DNA from: Planctomycetota bacterium
GTDB lineage: Bacteria > Planctomycetota > Phycisphaerae > UBA1845 > UTPLA1
Assembly (NCBI GenBank): GCA_016712275.1
Contig: JADJRI010000072.1
Location: 1 to 16,821, forward strand
Reading direction: 5' to 3'
DNA: 16,821 bases
The stretch's first letter is position 1. The number at the start of each line of letters is the position of its first letter. Both the position numbers and the translations under genes were made by a program. Shown in pieces: positions 8,601 through 15,293 of the stretch. The notes below the pieces were generated by a model. That model was given only the letters and a program-made list of their open reading frames with translations. It made no database searches and was not told the origin of the DNA.

Positions 8601-9499
8601 GTGGGCATTGTAAACTGAAGCGTCCGTTCAATCCCGGCCAGATCCTTGTACCGCCCCGCAAGCGTCAGCCCGGCTTTTTCAACGAACATCTCGACAACTG
8701 CATCGCCTTGCCCGCGGCCGATCTCCAGCAAAAGCGTCCCGCCAGGCTTCATTCGCGTCGCCACGCTCCCCGCCAGCCGTCGATAAATCGAAAGCCCGTC
8801 CGCCCCCGCAAACAAAGCCGCATGCGGCTCAAAGTCCCGCACATTCCGCGGCAGCGTCGCCGCATCCGCCTGCGCGACATACGGCGGATTCGACACAATG
8901 ATGTCAAAACCGCTCGCCGGCGCGACGGTCTCAATCAAATCCAGCAAATCCGACTCTGCAAACCTCACCCGATTGGTCACCGCATGCGCCTTCGCATTCT
9001 CCTCCGCAACCGCCAGCGCCGCCTTCGACAAATCCGTCGCCACAGCAGAAATCGTCGGCAACTTCTTGCAAAGTGTCACCGCGATGCACCCCGACCCCGT
9101 GCCGATATCCAGCAGCGTATAACTCTCCCACGGGTTCGTCTTGCACCACGCCAGCGTCTTCTCGACCAGCAGCTCCGTTTCCAGTCGCGGAATCAGCACG
9201 TCCGGCGTCACCGTAAAATCCAGCGAGTAAAATTCTTTGCGACCCACCACATACGCGATCGGCCGGTGTTCCGCCGCCGCCTTCACCATCTCGCGAAACG
9301 CAGTGCGCTGCTCGTCGGTGGGGGGGTCGTTGATCCGCGTATAGAGCATGATCTTCTGGCAGCCCATCGCCTTCGCCAGCAGAAGCTCCGCGCAAAGCCG
9401 CGCGTCGTCGATGCCCTTTGATTGGAAATGCTGCCGCGTCCAATCCAGCAACCGCCCGATCGTCCACTCGCCATTCGCTTGCGTGGTCTCTCCGGCCAT
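8597..9499 (-). CDS. prmC: Peptide chain release factor N5-glutamine methyltransferase
   Basis: PrmC (HemK) uses S-adenosylmethionine to methylate the glutamine of the GGQ motif in release factors RF1 and RF2 in the cytoplasm, which improves termination. The 300-residue length is normal. An N-terminal helical domain (1-95) is followed by a Rossmann methyltransferase domain with DIGTGSGCIAV (131-141, SAM-binding) and the diagnostic NPPY (204-207) that holds the target glutamine amide. The RKEFY..DF and P..ET signatures (about 87-110) also fit. The ATG at 9499 is the first plausible start; no strong SD was seen. The stop overlaps the start of the GT9 gene (ATGA). The prfA gene that often precedes prmC is absent; a sensor kinase lies upstream on the same strand after 179 bases. 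Confidence 0.93.
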   Translation of the reverse strand: MAGETTQANGEWTIGRLLDWTRQHFQSKGIDDARLCAELLLAKAMGCQKIMLYTRINDPPTDEQRTAFREMVKAAAEHRPIAYVVGRKEFYSLDFTVTPDVLIPRLETELLVEKTLAWCKTNPWESYTLLDIGTGSGCIAVTLCKKLPTISAVATDLSKAALAVAEENAKAHAVTNRVRFAESDLLDLIETVAPASGFDIIVSNPPYVAQADAATLPRNVRDFEPHAALFAGADGLSIYRRLAGSVATRMKPGGTLLLEIGRGQGDAVVEMFVEKAGLTLAGRYKDLAGIERTLQFTMPT

Positions 9500-9678
9500 G
9501 AAAAATCGCGATCAATACTCGGAAAAGGTGCAGCCGCGACGATCGCAGCCAATGCAGGATTGCAAGTCTATCCGGCCTGAATCTCCAAAGCCAATATCTG
9601 GCAGTATTCGAATGATGTGTTGAAATGCCTATCGGAAGCAGGATTGTGATTCGCCCGTGCTTTTTTCACTCTACATTC

Positions 9679-11355
9679 TCAATTCTGCATTCCCCTCTGC
9701 CCCGGCCCCTGCGTCTCCGCGCTATCCACTGTAACGCCCGACGACACCGGCAGCGTCACCCGAATCAACGTCCCTTCGCCTTCGACCGATGTGACCGTGA
9801 TCTGGCCTCGATGCTCATCAACAATCTTCTTCGCCACGGCCAATCCCAACCCCGTGCCGCCGTGTCCCTTCGTTGAATAAAACGCATCAAAAATCCGCTC
9901 GCGAATTTCCTTCGGAATGCCGGGCCCATTGTCGCCGACCGTCAGAATCGCCGTCTCGCGCATCGGGTCATGCGCCAAACGTACATTCACCACGCCGCTC
10001 AACTTCGGCACGGCATCGATCGCATTCGTAATAATGTTCATCGCCACCTGCTCGAACCCATGCTTGTCGATCGCCACCGCCGGCATGTCGTGGTCCACAT
10101 CGCTCTTCAGGGCCACGCCCTTCTCCTGAGCACGATGCCGAACCAGCCGAAGAATTTCGTCCACGATGGCCGACAGTTGAATCGGTTCGCGCCTCGGCTC
10201 CCGTTGCTTGGCGAAGGCGAGCATGTTCATCGTGAGCGAATAGATATTGTCCAGATTGCGGCGCACAATTTCCCAACCCTGCTCGATCGTCTCCATCTTC
10301 GTGGCCCGAAGCCCCATCTCAACCACGTCTGAGCCGCCCTTGAGACCCTGCAGTACATTCTTGATATAGTGCGAAAGCGCCGCCACTGTCTCGCCTGCCG
10401 CCGCAAGTCGCTCCGTGCGAACACGCTCGTTCACCAGTTTCGCATCTTCGATCGCCAGCCCCGCCATCTGTCCGATCGCCGCAACCAGCCGCAATTGCTC
10501 TTCAGTGTAAATGTGCCTCGACATGGCGCAATCGACGTAGATCACGCCGATCGCCTGCTCGTGCGCTGACATGGGCACACAAATGACACTCTTGAGCCCG
10601 ATCGCCTTGATCCCCTCGTCATCGCTCGAAAACCGCTCGTCGCTCATCGCGTTCGAGCACAGCACACCTTCGCGTTTCGCAATGACGTGGTCCACGATCC
10701 GCCGGCTGGCCCGCATCTTCTCGGTCGATTCCTCCTGCGAATGCACCACCTCGGTCTCATACTTCCCCGTCTTGTCGTCCTTCAGCAGAATAAACCCGCG
10801 GTCCGACGGCACCTCTTCGAACACAACCTCCAACACCCGTTCCGCAAGCTGCTTCGGCGTCAGTGCCGAGCCGACGGCATCCAGCAAGGCTGAAATAACC
10901 CGCCACGACCGCACCGCCTCCGCCGCTGCCGGCGAAGCCAATATCATGCTGTCGTCGCTCGAAGCCACCGTCCCGATGAATGCCGGATTGTCGCTTCGGC
11001 TGCCCGCGTCGAGTTCGAGCATGCCCGTCGAAATGGTGGTGATGCCCGTTTCGCTCTCGCGAAGCTCGCTGGCATCCCAGACAAACAGCGTGCCCCCCAG
11101 CCGAATCTGGTCGCCATCCTTCAGTCGCGTCGGCCGCTCCAGCCGCTTCTCATTAAGGTAAGACCCATTGGCCGACCGCAGATCGACCAGCTCCCAGGTG
11201 CGCCCCTTCTGCCGAATCTCCGCGTGCTTGCGGGAGACGGTGTAGTCGGTCAAAGGCGTGTCGCGGCTGGCCCGCCCGATGAGCAGGGATTTTCCGTCGG
11301 TCAGCGAATAACGCTGCCCCTTGTCCGGACCCTGCAAAACCATCAACGTAGGCAA
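9679..11355 (-). CDS. FHA-GAF sensor histidine kinase
   Basis: A cytoplasmic 558-residue signalling kinase. The FHA phosphothreonine-binding domain spans about 1-95 with IGRASRD (R28), SRKHAEI (41-47) and NGSYLN (63-68). A GAF domain covers about 150-305 (GVIYVDC, QMAGLAI). The dimerisation segment holds the likely phospho-acceptor H329 in ALSHYIKN. The ATP-binding domain has the N-box (N440-IITN), DNGPGIP (475-481), an F-box-like FDAFYSTK and GGTGLGLAVAKK (499-510). There are no membrane segments, so the input is cytoplasmic, perhaps a small ligand at GAF and a phosphorylated partner at FHA. Translation seems to start at TTG (11355), because the next ATG would remove the first four residues of the FHA strand and AGGG lies 9 bases upstream of TTG. 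No response regulator is adjacent. Confidence 0.92.
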   Translation of the reverse strand: MPTLMVLQGPDKGQRYSLTDGKSLLIGRASRDTPLTDYTVSRKHAEIRQKGRTWELVDLRSANGSYLNEKRLERPTRLKDGDQIRLGGTLFVWDASELRESETGITTISTGMLELDAGSRSDNPAFIGTVASSDDSMILASPAAAEAVRSWRVISALLDAVGSALTPKQLAERVLEVVFEEVPSDRGFILLKDDKTGKYETEVVHSQEESTEKMRASRRIVDHVIAKREGVLCSNAMSDERFSSDDEGIKAIGLKSVICVPMSAHEQAIGVIYVDCAMSRHIYTEEQLRLVAAIGQMAGLAIEDAKLVNERVRTERLAAAGETVAALSHYIKNVLQGLKGGSDVVEMGLRATKMETIEQGWEIVRRNLDNIYSLTMNMLAFAKQREPRREPIQLSAIVDEILRLVRHRAQEKGVALKSDVDHDMPAVAIDKHGFEQVAMNIITNAIDAVPKLSGVVNVRLAHDPMRETAILTVGDNGPGIPKEIRERIFDAFYSTKGHGGTGLGLAVAKKIVDEHRGQITVTSVEGEGTLIRVTLPVSSGVTVDSAETQGPGQRGMQN

Positions 11356-11373
11356 GAGAATGCACCCTGTTTC

Positions 11374-11402
11374 AGTCTATTCTCGCATAAAAATCGCGTC
11401 AA
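11374..11402 (-). promoter_or_regulatory. Candidate promoter of the sensor kinase gene
   Basis: On the minus strand TTGACG (11402-11397) and TAGACT (11379-11374) are 17 bases apart. The predicted transcript start would be only about a dozen bases before the TTG start codon. The -35 matches at five of six positions, the -10 at four. Confidence 0.45.
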
Positions 11403-11417
11403 ACCAGCATAGCGTGC

Positions 11418-11459
11418 CGGACCGTGTCGGTCCGTGATGGGAGCCTGGGCCTCCGGCCC
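11418..11459. repeat. Two short tandem inverted repeats
   Basis: CGGACCG-TGT-CGGTCCG (11418-11434) is a perfect 7-bp palindrome with a 3-base loop. GGGCC-TCC-GGCCC (11447-11459) follows. Both lie just upstream of the kinase promoter candidate, in the 280-base gap before the gene at 11684. They may be an operator pair or structured RNA; no T tract supports a terminator. The remainder of the gap to 11683 shows no gene. Confidence 0.45.
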
Positions 11460-11683
11460 GTGCGAACTCGGCCCAAAAACTGCCTGCCTCTACTCCTGGC
11501 TCCGATAATTCACAGCGCGAGCGCGCCGAGCCGGAACACCTATTTCGACCCAATCGGCCCCCAATTTTGCTTTGCGTTGCGTCAAAGTTCTCGTAACGTA
11601 TCGGGAATTCCGATTTCGCCCGTTGTCATAAGCCCGTTGCGTGCGGGTTCGGCCGTTCATGGCCGGTTCGATGTGCGTGAACC

Positions 11684-12157
11684 ATGTACCAAATCAACCC
11701 CGAAAAATACGAAAAGCTCCGCAATGCCATCCTCGACCACGACTACCTCCACCGCATCCAGCGCCGAATCGAACAGCTCAATCGCGTCGTCTTCCACGAC
11801 CAAATCTCCGATTGGAAGCACCTGCGCGCCCTCGCCGAGGAAATCCTGATTGCCGACTTGGTCACCCGCCACAAAGGAGAAATCGACGGCGTCTTCTTCA
11901 AGCTCCGCGAAATCGAAAACAGCGGCCGCGATTGGAAAAGCGCGATCGATGAATACGCTTCTTACATCCACAACTACTACACGACGCCGCTCGGCGCGCT
12001 GCTGCGCAAGGATGTGCTGGGTGCATTTCGCGAAGAAGTAAAGGAAGAAGAATCTCAAGGCAAAGAAAAGTCGCACCGCGGAAGCAATTCAATTCAGGCC
12101 CCACCCGTAGCTAGCGCCCCACGATCAACTCCGCAACCACCACGTATGCATTCGTGA
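11684..12157 (+). CDS. Hypothetical protein, soluble and helical
   Basis: A 157-residue protein not recognised as any family. Codon use is strongly C/G-ending throughout the first 115 codons, as in real genes here. Residues of about 1-120 are charged and probably mostly helical (EKYEKLRNAILDHDYLHRI, HLRALAEEILIADLV), with several aromatic pairs (YIHNYY) and no membrane segment or signal peptide. After about 122 the sequence becomes Lys/Glu- then Ser/Pro-rich and is probably disordered. The last 47 bases overlap the 3' end of the converging membrane protein gene. There is no clear SD before the ATG; no upstream in-frame start improves this. Confidence 0.62.
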   Translation: MYQINPEKYEKLRNAILDHDYLHRIQRRIEQLNRVVFHDQISDWKHLRALAEEILIADLVTRHKGEIDGVFFKLREIENSGRDWKSAIDEYASYIHNYYTTPLGALLRKDVLGAFREEVKEEESQGKEKSHRGSNSIQAPPVASAPRSTPQPPRMHS

Positions 12158-12776
12158 ACGCGCCCTCGCGAAAAAACGTCACGTCCATCCCCGGCGAACC
12201 GATGAACGGCCGCAGAATCCACCCCATCTGTATCCCCACGAATGCATAAAGCACCAGCCAAAGTGCCAGTGCAACGACATGCCGCAAGTTGCGCCGCACA
12301 AGGATCCGATAGTATCGCCACATCACAAGCTGACCGGCCGCCGTCGCAATCGTAAACATCGCCGCGTTGAAGAGCAGTGCCGCGCGATAGTCCTCCGTCG
12401 AGAAATACCAGAATCGCGTGAACGGCCCCAAGGATGCCAGCGTCACACTCAATCCCGCCTGGCCCGCCAATATCGACTGAATCGCATCCCGAAAATCATC
12501 GCGCAATCCAAGTATGGTGTTGATGACGAAAAACACCGGCAGGCAAAGTATCGTCGTCGCGCCCAAGAGAAGTGGCGCCTTAATCGCCGAGTACGCAATC
12601 TGCAGCAACCGCTCCGCCGAATCGAACTGAAAACTCCCCATAAGTGCGCCATAGAGCGGCGCGAATCCAACAATAATGGCCGGCATCCACCACGCAGGTC
12701 GCTTCGTCCCGAACGCAGGCAGGAAGTCCCCGCGCGCATGCAAGAAATCATCAGCCCGTGAAATCGCTGCGAACAT
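12111..12776 (-). CDS. Multi-pass membrane protein with LRPFIGSP motif, copy 2
   Basis: A 221-residue integral membrane protein of unknown function, paralogous to the gene directly upstream. The frame is open further upstream (to 12941), but that part only shadows the end of the neighbouring gene. The ATG at 12776 lies 8 bases after that gene's stop and is the natural start. Hydrophobic helices are seen at about 31-47, 66-90, 105-118, 133-152 and 166-185. Shared landmarks with copy 1 are K-x-P-x-L-x-L before helix 2, SLGP after helix 3, and G(I/L)xxGWxLRPFIGSP following the last helix. The C-terminus (FFREGAFTNAYVVV) is close in both. The fold resembles small Yip1-like membrane proteins only in general layout. 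The two are certainly co-transcribed by spacing. Confidence 0.72.
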   Translation of the reverse strand: MFAAISRADDFLHARGDFLPAFGTKRPAWWMPAIIVGFAPLYGALMGSFQFDSAERLLQIAYSAIKAPLLLGATTILCLPVFFVINTILGLRDDFRDAIQSILAGQAGLSVTLASLGPFTRFWYFSTEDYRAALLFNAAMFTIATAAGQLVMWRYYRILVRRNLRHVVALALWLVLYAFVGIQMGWILRPFIGSPGMDVTFFREGAFTNAYVVVAELIVGR

Positions 12777-12784
12777 GAAGAATC

Positions 12785-13576
12785 TCAAGGTGCCAAGAGT
12801 GCCTGAAAATGCGTCCAAACCGACTGAAAAAAGTTCCCTTCGCGCGGACGAAACCACGAGAACGGCAAATCCGGGCTCCCAATGAACGGCCTGAGCAGCC
12901 ACCCCGTCTGCGCCCCGACAAGCCCATAAATTATCACCCAAATTCGAAAGATGCTCTTCGACTCACTCATGCTCGGCCCGGCTTGAGCCAATTCACGATG
13001 GCCGCTTCCTTCCACAGTCCCCTCGGCATCGTCCGAACTCACCACCTGCGTAACCGGCATCCGCTGCATCGCCGCCGCCGCCGACATGCGTTTCAGCGCA
13101 TGCAACAAAAACCCAAGCCCGACCGCCCCCGATATCGCCAGCAGCGCAACATTCAGCACAATCATGAACGCATAGCTCGTCGTGCTAAGCGTAAAGAACC
13201 CAAGTATCGGCCCAAGCGATGCCGCAACCGTGACATTCACAACAACCGCGCCAATGAGCAGCTTCAGCGTCTCAAGAAATCGCAGTCGCGAGCCCAGCAA
13301 TGCGTTGAACACATACAACGACGGAAACGTGACCAGCAGCGTAATCAGAAACAATCCGGGCAGCTTCACCGTCGACGCCATCAGCTGCTCATACGCAGCC
13401 GGATCGCGCCCCGTCACCGCAAACAATCCCATGAACATTCCATAACAACCGCCCAGCAGAATCGCCCAAATCCCAAATCGCCCAAGACTCAGGTGAATCC
13501 GGCCCGCCGCAAGATCCTCGGGCAGCGTCCGACGGCCACGCAACAATTCATCCAAATCACGAAACCAAGAGCGCAT
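12785..13576 (-). CDS. Multi-pass membrane protein with LRPFIGSP motif, copy 1
   Basis: A 263-residue paralogue of the next gene on the minus strand. The frame extends to 13705, but GGAG at 13584-13587 sits 7 bases before the ATG at 13576, giving MRSWFRDLDELLRG, so the 43 earlier residues are rejected. Helices are at about 33-55, 72-96, 104-130, 135-158 and 210-226. A polar loop of about 50 residues (about 160-208, Met/Ser/Glu-rich) between helices 4 and 5 is absent from copy 2. The motif GWLLRPFIGSP follows the last helix and is succeeded by PFSWFRPREGNFF. Function unknown. Such LRPFIGSP proteins are, to my knowledge, uncharacterised; placing them in planctomycete-type genomes is recollection, not search. 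The two copies together suggest an ancestral tandem duplication and possibly a heterodimer. Confidence 0.75.
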   Translation of the reverse strand: MRSWFRDLDELLRGRRTLPEDLAAGRIHLSLGRFGIWAILLGGCYGMFMGLFAVTGRDPAAYEQLMASTVKLPGLFLITLLVTFPSLYVFNALLGSRLRFLETLKLLIGAVVVNVTVAASLGPILGFFTLSTTSYAFMIVLNVALLAISGAVGLGFLLHALKRMSAAAAMQRMPVTQVVSSDDAEGTVEGSGHRELAQAGPSMSESKSIFRIWVIIYGLVGAQTGWLLRPFIGSPDLPFSWFRPREGNFFQSVWTHFQALLAP

Positions 13577-13583
13577 ACGGGTT

Positions 13584-13587
13584 CTCC
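13584..13587 (-). promoter_or_regulatory. Shine-Dalgarno that sets the start of LRPFIGSP copy 1
   Basis: GGAG on the minus strand with a 7-base spacer to the ATG at 13576. The upstream in-frame ATG at 13705 has no comparable site. Confidence 0.6.
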
Positions 13588-13703
13588 GATAAACTGGCGG
13601 CCCAATGACATCTACGATCGGCCCTGGTCCAACATCAGGATTACGACTCGCCCCGGACCCCGGTTCGAAAGGAAATTTGTGCGATTTATCAATATCGGAG
13701 AAC

Positions 13704-13745
13704 AAAAAAATCCGCCGAGGCGATCGATCCTTCGCCTCGGCGGAT
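13704..13745 (-). terminator. Rho-independent terminator of the UVR-motif gene
   Basis: ATCCGCCGAGGCGA (13710-13723) and its complement at 13732-13745 form a perfect 14-bp stem with an 8-base loop. On the minus strand it is followed by seven T (13710-13704). It lies 40 bases after the stop of the gene at 13786, so it separates that gene from the downstream membrane protein pair. Confidence 0.92.
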
Positions 13746-13785
13746 ATACAACTATCAAATTTTCAAACCACTCAAACTTAGTGCC

Positions 13786-14571
13786 TTACTTCCGACGCTT
13801 CCCTTTCCCCGCCGGCGCTGTGTTCCGCATCGCCTCGATCCGCGTGCGAAGCACGCTCGCATCCTCATACCGCTCTTCCTCGACGGCCTTCTCCAATTCT
13901 GCCTCCAGCCGTTCGATCGGGTCCATCGGCATCCGCGCGGCGATCTCATGCCGCAGCGACGCAAGGATTGACACTTCCGTCAATTCGTCGAATTCGTCGT
14001 CCTCGCCGTCCGACACCACCTCGCGAATCCCCGTCAGCCCGGCATCCACCCGCGCCAGCGCAGTCTTGAAGCGCCCCTCACGAAGCAGCAGGTGAACCTC
14101 GGCCCGCGTATTCATCATGATCAGGTACGGCCGATATTGTTCGAGGGCCACGCGATCCGATTCTTCCCGCGCATATTTGCGGCATAGATCGAGCAGCTCT
14201 GTGTTGCGAGCTGTGTCCCGCTGCACGCCCTCGAAATCTTCCAGCACGAATTCCGCAAGATAGCGGTGATAATACCGAACGGCCTCCTCGCGCATCGCCT
14301 GGCACTCTTCCGGCGAAAGCTCGTAGCCCAGATCGGTGCCGTTGCGCTCGCGGTATTTCTCAACGCGGTTCAGGTGATAGCTGAGCAGCGATTCCGCCCC
14401 GTGCGGGCGTCGTCCGTCCGGCCGGCCAGACACCTCCATCTGCAGGAGCCCGAGGTCGAGCCGCATTTGAATTTTGACGGCGCCATCGTCACCGGTGATT
14501 TTCCGCACGGTGATCTGGCCGGGTTCATAATCCCAGCCGGCCAGGGTGCGTCTGAGGTCATACGAGGCCAT
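13786..14571 (-). CDS. UVR-motif (UvrB/UvrC helical motif) protein of unknown function
   Basis: A 261-residue soluble protein. The C-terminus (218-248) contains a UVR motif, PIERLEAELEKAVEEERYED followed by ASVLRTRIEAM, the helical hairpin by which UvrB and UvrC interact and which also occurs in McsA and Clp proteins. The N-terminal 180 residues have no UvrB, UvrC or zinc-finger features. Residues 1-60 look beta-rich (TVRKI, VKIQMRLDLGLLQME); 85-180 is helical with TPR-like spacing (LLREGRFKTALARVDAGL). An acidic run (DGEDDEFDE) separates the two. The start is well supported: AAAGGAG at 14585-14579 lies 7 bases before the ATG. The C-terminus is basic (GKGKRRK). A protein-protein adaptor role is plausible but unproven; a DNA-repair role is not implied by the motif alone. 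Its own promoter-like site and terminator suggest a single-gene unit. Confidence 0.85.
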   Translation of the reverse strand: MASYDLRRTLAGWDYEPGQITVRKITGDDGAVKIQMRLDLGLLQMEVSGRPDGRRPHGAESLLSYHLNRVEKYRERNGTDLGYELSPEECQAMREEAVRYYHRYLAEFVLEDFEGVQRDTARNTELLDLCRKYAREESDRVALEQYRPYLIMMNTRAEVHLLLREGRFKTALARVDAGLTGIREVVSDGEDDEFDELTEVSILASLRHEIAARMPMDPIERLEAELEKAVEEERYEDASVLRTRIEAMRNTAPAGKGKRRK

Positions 14572-14604
14572 CAGCGGACTCCTTTCGCGAGTGCGACACG
14601 GTTA

Positions 14605-14610
14605 ATTATA
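14605..14610 (-). promoter_or_regulatory. Perfect -10 hexamer upstream of the UVR-motif gene
   Basis: TATAAT on the minus strand, about 34 bases before the start codon. No good -35 lies at 16-18 bases; TTGCCG occurs only 12 bases away, so an activator or other recognition may be needed. Confidence 0.4.
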
Positions 14611-14893
14611 CGCAACGAAAATCGGCAAGGCGTGAGGCTTTATCAACACTGATATCAGGTTTTTTCGGAAAATCGTTTGCAATCCGATAATCCGCGCTGT
14701 CGTTCGGATTGCCTGCCTATAATCGCGTTTGGGGGCAATTTCCGCGCGACAATCAGGAAACTTTGCAGGCGAGTCCGTCGGGCGCGCCGATATCGGCCTT
14801 GCGCGAAATGCGCGGCAGGTTGTGCGCACTCAAGTCGCAGCGCTTCCAAGAACTGTTTCGCATCAATGAAGTAGATCGTCGAAATCGCCGCCG
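14611..14893. other. Intergenic stretch with inverted repeat and a doubtful small frame
   Basis: GCAATCCGA (14679-14687) and TCGGATTGC (14704-14712) form a perfect 9-bp inverted repeat around a 16-base spacer. A plus-strand frame of 62 codons (14709-14897, ATG start, stop TAG) has a charged C-terminal half containing RGRLCALKSQRFQELF, which looks less random than most shadow frames, but it has no SD and a TATAAT lies inside its first codons. It is not called as a gene. The minus-strand frames here are shadows. Confidence 0.35.
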
Positions 14894-15181
14894 CTAGATC
14901 CCCGCCCCATGGCAGAACTCAAACACCGGATCGGCGAATTCGCCCACGCTCTGATCCAGAAGCGAATAGGTGCCCATCACCATCAACGGCGGCGAATAGA
15001 CATGTAGTGTCACAAGATCGGCACTTCCCGGCTGCAGGTTGGAAATCTGGTGAATGTCCGCATCCTGCGATCCGCAGACCTGTCCCTCGCGCAACTCGCG
15101 CGGGCGCGTCAGCTCATCGAGCGGCACGCGCTGCGGGTGTCGATCCATGCGGGCGAGAAAGTCGGATAATGTGAGCGACAC
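14894..15181 (-). CDS. Cysteine dioxygenase, internally deleted (lacks HxH iron-binding half)
   Basis: Cysteine dioxygenase is a cupin iron enzyme that oxidises cysteine to cysteine sulfinate. The frame begins at GTG 15181, fixed by AGAGGAG (15193-15187) 5 bases upstream; earlier in-frame ATGs have nothing similar. Residues 1-26 match the family N-terminus (LTLSDFLARMD, VPLDEL). From about residue 30 the sequence is the C-terminal half: GQVCGSQDADIHQISNLQ with the third iron ligand (H44) and DLVTLHVYSPPL with the catalytic His60 and Tyr62. About 70-80 residues that normally contain the HxH ligands are missing, yet the frame is kept. The product, 95 residues instead of roughly 170-200, should be inactive. 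A real in-frame deletion or an assembly collapse would both explain it. The sulfate adenylyltransferase gene lies upstream on the same strand. Confidence 0.75.
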   Translation of the reverse strand: MSLTLSDFLARMDRHPQRVPLDELTRPRELREGQVCGSQDADIHQISNLQPGSADLVTLHVYSPPLMVMGTYSLLDQSVGEFADPVFEFCHGAGI

Positions 15182-15186
15182 GGGTG

Positions 15187-15193
15187 CTCCTCT
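15187..15193 (-). promoter_or_regulatory. Shine-Dalgarno that sets a GTG start for the cysteine dioxygenase gene
   Basis: AGAGGAG on the minus strand with a 5-base spacer to GTG at 15181-15179. The alternative ATG at 15253 is 24 codons upstream and would add sequence unlike the family. Confidence 0.65.
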
Positions 15194-15293
15194 GTTGGAT
15201 GGGTCCAACTGCACCAGCATTTCATTGTACGACACGATGGCAGCACCGCACAATGATTCTAGGCCCTCGAATCAGCATGAAGGTCATTAACCC

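Noticed and set aside
7929..8618. Long plus-strand frames opposite the glycosyltransferase
   Set aside because: Arg/Pro/His-rich low-complexity translations typical of antisense frames in GC-rich genes.
9500..9678. Missed gene between prmC and the sensor kinase
   Set aside because: The 179-base gap contains only short shadow frames with no ribosome site or motif.
12777..12941. N-terminal extension of the second LRPFIGSP protein (55 residues before the ATG at 12776)
   Set aside because: It overlaps the conserved C-terminus of the upstream paralogue in another frame, and the ATG at 12776 sits 8 bases after that gene's stop.
13640..13690. Possible tRNA (GGTTCGA-like T-loop near 13663)
   Set aside because: No acceptor stem, D arm or anticodon arm can be built around it.
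13577..13705. 43-residue extension of LRPFIGSP copy 1
   Set aside because: No ribosome site before 13705, while GGAG is well placed before the ATG at 13576; the terminator hairpin lies just upstream.
12809..14095. 428-codon plus-strand frame across the membrane protein and UVR genes
   Set aside because: It crosses a strong terminator and three well-supported minus-strand genes, and its translation is Arg/Pro/Asn/Gln-rich without any motif.
15182..15253. 24-residue extension of the cysteine dioxygenase
   Set aside because: Sequence does not match the family and contains the SD of the GTG start.
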